From Candidatus Onthenecus intestinigallinarum (GTDB lineage: Bacteria > Bacillota > Clostridia > Christensenellales > Aristaeellaceae): 64,000 nt of DNA. The position numbers and the translations under genes were made by a program. Of the stretch, positions 61,807-64,000 are shown piece after piece; position 1 is the first letter of the stretch, and each line of letters starts with the position of its first letter. The stretch covers positions 1-64,000 of the forward strand of contig DVFJ01000013.1 in NCBI GenBank assembly GCA_018713325.1, read 5' to 3'. The notes under the pieces are model-generated. The model worked only from the letters and a program-made list of their open reading frames with translations. It did not search any database and was not told the DNA's origin.

Positions 61807-61837
61807 AGCCGATGCGCCCCGTGCGCGTCGGCTTTTT
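61807..61837 (+). terminator. Terminator after leuS
   Basis: AGCCGAtGCGC / GCGCgTCGGCT stem followed by TTTTT. Because the next gene's promoter lies just before it, new transcripts must also pass this hairpin, so it could attenuate that gene. Confidence 0.7.
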
Positions 61838-61900
61838 CAGTCCGCTTGCCGGCCCGGCCGCAAGCGGATGCCCAAACCCGCGCCGGGAGGGGGGAACGCC

Positions 61901-62872
61901 TTGCGCCATCGCTTCGCACGCTATCCGCGCCTGCAGCGGCTGGTCATCGCCTGCTGCGCGCTCACGGCGCTCGCCGCCGACCTTGCGCACGGCGCGGGCA
62001 ACGCCACGCTGGCGCGCGCCGCCTTCTGCGCCACGTTCATTCTGCTGCCCGTGGCGCTGCTGCTCATGCGCTGCTGCCTGCTCATGGACGAGAAGGGCGT
62101 GTTCATCGGTACGCCCCTGCACCGTCATCGCCTGCTCTGGCGCGACATGGGTGCCGTGGGCTACATGCAGTGCAACGCGCGCCGCGTCTACCTGTACGGC
62201 ATGGAAAAGGGCGACGACTCGTTTGCGCGCATGCTGCACGATGCGCCGTTTGCCACCCCGCGCCACTTCGTCGTGCCCGCCAGCGCCGCGCTGCGCGCCG
62301 CCGTCGTGTCGCTGTGCCCCTTCCCGCCCGAGAGCGTCTTTGCGCGTGCTGAGGCCCTGCCGCGCACCCACAGGCGGCTGCTCTCACGCCTGTACATGCC
62401 CGCGCTGCTGCTGCTGCCGGGCGGCGCGCTGGCGCTGCTCACCGGCGCGCGCATCGCGCTGTCCGCCTGCCGCAGCGCCTACGCGACGCTGCCGCTGTGC
62501 GCGCTGTGCACCGCGGCGATCGGCTGCGCCGCCGCCGGGCTCTACCTGCTCTCCTCGGCCGCAAACGCGCTGTCCGCCAACCCCGTGCTCGGCCCGCAGG
62601 GCGTGCGCGTGGGCTTCGCCGGCCGCTCGCTGACGCTGCGCTGGGAGGACATGGGCGCGCTGTGCCGCCTGCGCGCGCCGGGCGTGGGCACGCTCTATCT
62701 GCTCTCCGCGCCGCTGCCGCCCGCAGGAGATTCGCCCGCGCAGCCGCCGCTGCGCTGCATCTCGCTGTGCGACACGCGCAGCGTGTTGTTTGCGGTGCAC
62801 TCCTTTTGCCTGCTCCCGGTGACGCAGGTGCGCGTGCCGGCGCGCCTGACCCGTGCGTTCCGGCGTGGTTGA
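61901..62872 (+). CDS. Membrane protein with two PH-like repeats
   Basis: A 323-aa protein of unknown function. Two helices (about 10-30 and 38-60) are followed by a soluble unit LLMDEKGVFIGTPLHRHRLLWRDMGAVGYM. Two more helices (about 165-190 and 205-230) are followed by a second unit VLGPQGVRVGFAGRSLTLRWEDMGALCRL. The repeated G-V-x(4-8)-LxWxDMGA pattern suggests duplicated bacterial PH-like domains. The TTG at 61901 is chosen because GGGAGGGGGG lies six bases upstream; the ATG at 61868 lacks a site. Confidence 0.72.
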   Translation: MRHRFARYPRLQRLVIACCALTALAADLAHGAGNATLARAAFCATFILLPVALLLMRCCLLMDEKGVFIGTPLHRHRLLWRDMGAVGYMQCNARRVYLYGMEKGDDSFARMLHDAPFATPRHFVVPASAALRAAVVSLCPFPPESVFARAEALPRTHRRLLSRLYMPALLLLPGGALALLTGARIALSACRSAYATLPLCALCTAAIGCAAAGLYLLSSAANALSANPVLGPQGVRVGFAGRSLTLRWEDMGALCRLRAPGVGTLYLLSAPLPPAGDSPAQPPLRCISLCDTRSVLFAVHSFCLLPVTQVRVPARLTRAFRRG

Positions 62873-63024
62873 CTGTCGGCTTGCAGGAAAAACACCGCAT
62901 TTAAGCGCGCGTAAATTTTTTCCGTCATATGCTGATTGTGTGGCAGGGAATCCTAGGGCGCGCCGCGAAAATTATCATGGTTTGTGATTACCGGGCATTC
63001 GGCCCGATCGGAGGAATCTGTTCG

Positions 63025-64000
63025 ATGCGACTGTATCACGACAGCCGGGATCCTTTCTATCGCTGGCCGTTCGGCGCCGTGAGCTGCGGCCAGAGCGTGC
63101 GCGTCCGCTTGCGCGTGGAGGCGGATCAGGCGCCCGACCTCGTCTTCGTGCGCACGTGGAACGGGGCGGAGACCCGCAGTGCGATGCGCATGCTGGGCGC
63201 ACAGGAGGGCGGATATCTGTACGAGGCGGAGATCGAGACATGCGATCACCCGTGCCTGATGTGGTACCGCTTTGGCGTACAGAAGGGGGAGGAGACCATC
63301 CTGTACGGCAACGCGGCGGACAACCTGGGCGGCGTGGGCCTGCAGGGCAATGCGGACTCCTATCAGATCACGGTGTGCGATCCCGCCTATGACACGCCGC
63401 GCTGGATGCGCGAGGGCGTGATGTACCAGATCATGGTCGACCGCTTTTACAACGGCGTGCCGGACGGCAGCCTGCTGCGAAAGCGCGACGACGTGCGCGT
63501 GCATGCGGACTGGTATGAGCGCCCCGACAGCGCCATCGCGCACAACGGCGACGGGCTGGCGCGCGACTTTTTCGGCGGCAATCTGGAGGGCGTGCGTCAG
63601 AAGCTGCCGTACCTGCGCGACCTGGGCGTGACGGTGCTCTACCTCAACCCGATCTTCCGGGCGCGCTCCAACCACAAGTACGACACGGGCGACTACCGCG
63701 AGATCGACCCGATGTTCGGCACGGAGGAGGACTTTGCGCGCCTGTGCAGGGATGCGCGCGCGATGGGCATCCGCGTGATGCTCGACGGCGTGTTCTCGCA
63801 CGTGGGCGACGACAGCCGCTACTTCAACCGCTACGGCCGCTATCCGGACGTGGGCGCGTATCAGTCGAAGGATTCGCCCTATGCGTCGTGGTTCCGGTTC
63901 AAGCACTTTCCGGACTCATACGACTGCTGGTGGGGCTTTGACACGCTGCCAAACGTCAACGAGGAGAACCCCGACTACCTGCGCTTCATGCTCGAGGACG
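63025..64000 (+). CDS. GH13 alpha-glycosidase, neopullulanase/alpha-amylase type (3' end outside window)
   Basis: The first 325 residues of a cytosolic glycoside hydrolase (no signal peptide). An N-terminal CBM34-like beta domain (about 1-115) is followed by the (beta/alpha)8 barrel: VMYQIMVDRFYNG, LGVTVLYLNPIFRARSNHKYDTGDYREIDPMFGTEEDF and MLDGVFSHVGDDSRYFN (conserved region I, with DGVFSHVG in place of the common DAVFNHxG). The catalytic Asp/Glu regions II-III lie beyond the window. The ATG at 63025 follows CGGAGGA. It probably debranches or shortens glucans that feed GlgP. The 150 bases upstream show no clear promoter. Confidence 0.9.
   Translation, partial: MRLYHDSRDPFYRWPFGAVSCGQSVRVRLRVEADQAPDLVFVRTWNGAETRSAMRMLGAQEGGYLYEAEIETCDHPCLMWYRFGVQKGEETILYGNAADNLGGVGLQGNADSYQITVCDPAYDTPRWMREGVMYQIMVDRFYNGVPDGSLLRKRDDVRVHADWYERPDSAIAHNGDGLARDFFGGNLEGVRQKLPYLRDLGVTVLYLNPIFRARSNHKYDTGDYREIDPMFGTEEDFARLCRDARAMGIRVMLDGVFSHVGDDSRYFNRYGRYPDVGAYQSKDSPYASWFRFKHFPDSYDCWWGFDTLPNVNEENPDYLRFMLED

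Noticed and set aside
59340-61919. 859-codon minus-strand open frame opposite leuS
   Set aside because: Shadow of leuS. It also crosses the leuS terminator and the next promoter.

Overview
The window is GC-rich (roughly two thirds G+C by eye) chromosomal DNA from a Gram-positive anaerobe of the Clostridia. The exact lineage is not proven; a high-GC uncultured gut group such as Christensenellales would fit. Supporting evidence is two T-box leaders, a preQ1-I riboswitch, a B. subtilis-type parS pair, TRAP (MtrB), AddA, LCP and DUF1540 proteins, clostridial-type AdhE with Rex-like operators, formate-THF ligase, strong AGGAGG-type ribosome binding sites and sigma-A promoters with 17-bp spacers. 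There is no rRNA, CRISPR array or insertion sequence. One tRNA (Thr-GGT) is present.

Layout. 1-3.1 kb, minus strand: rlmD (cut by the window edge and with an abrupt base-composition change near its 3' end), pfkA, a small DUF2007-like gene and mtrB/TRAP. 3.3-5.9 kb: manA and gdhA. 5.9-9.7 kb: a structured leader (riboswitch candidate plus terminator) ahead of a phosphoesterase and a FecCD-type ABC importer. 9.7-14.4 kb, minus: a small membrane protein, a PHP phosphatase and addA without addB. At 14.4 kb two parS sites lie between addA and glgP. 17.2-20.3 kb: a tryptophan T-box and TrpXYZ-type transporter. 21-25.3 kb, minus: a membrane acyltransferase and a sugar ABC importer. 25.7-35.1 kb: LCP protein, CPBP protease, rlmH, pepT, two tandem secreted Ig/OB-like proteins, GT2-GtrA, CapA and a DUF1858 protein. 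At 35.17-35.31 kb there is a cluster of five DnaA boxes. 35.5-38.8 kb: argS, a DUF815 ATPase and a DUF1540 protein. 38.9-44.4 kb: preQ1 riboswitch-queT, then a MacB-like ABC exporter with adaptor and TetR regulator. 44.4-50.7 kb: methyltransferase, GNAT, the adhE-kinase-[2Fe-2S] operon and a NYN-LOTUS protein. 51-54 kb: hydrolase, DUF2264 protein and a lower-GC pair (DUF3788, GNAT). 54.1-58.7 kb: aminotransferase, Lrp regulator, fhs, niaR and a frameshifted gene. 58.85-64 kb: tRNA-Thr, a T-box-controlled leuS, a PH-like membrane protein and a GH13 glycosidase cut by the window end.

The genes describe a fermentative, glycogen-using, amino-acid-scavenging anaerobe: glycogen phosphorylase, phosphofructokinase, sugar import and glycosidase feed glycolysis, AdhE regenerates NAD+ under probable Rex control, and FTHFS supplies one-carbon units. 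Much of the control is RNA-based (two T-boxes, preQ1-I, the 6-kb leader, a possible gdhA attenuator). Tryptophan is represented twice, by TRAP and by a Trp T-box on a transporter. The parS pair and the DnaA-box cluster, 21 kb apart, suggest an origin-proximal location, although gene orientation does not switch cleanly at either site.
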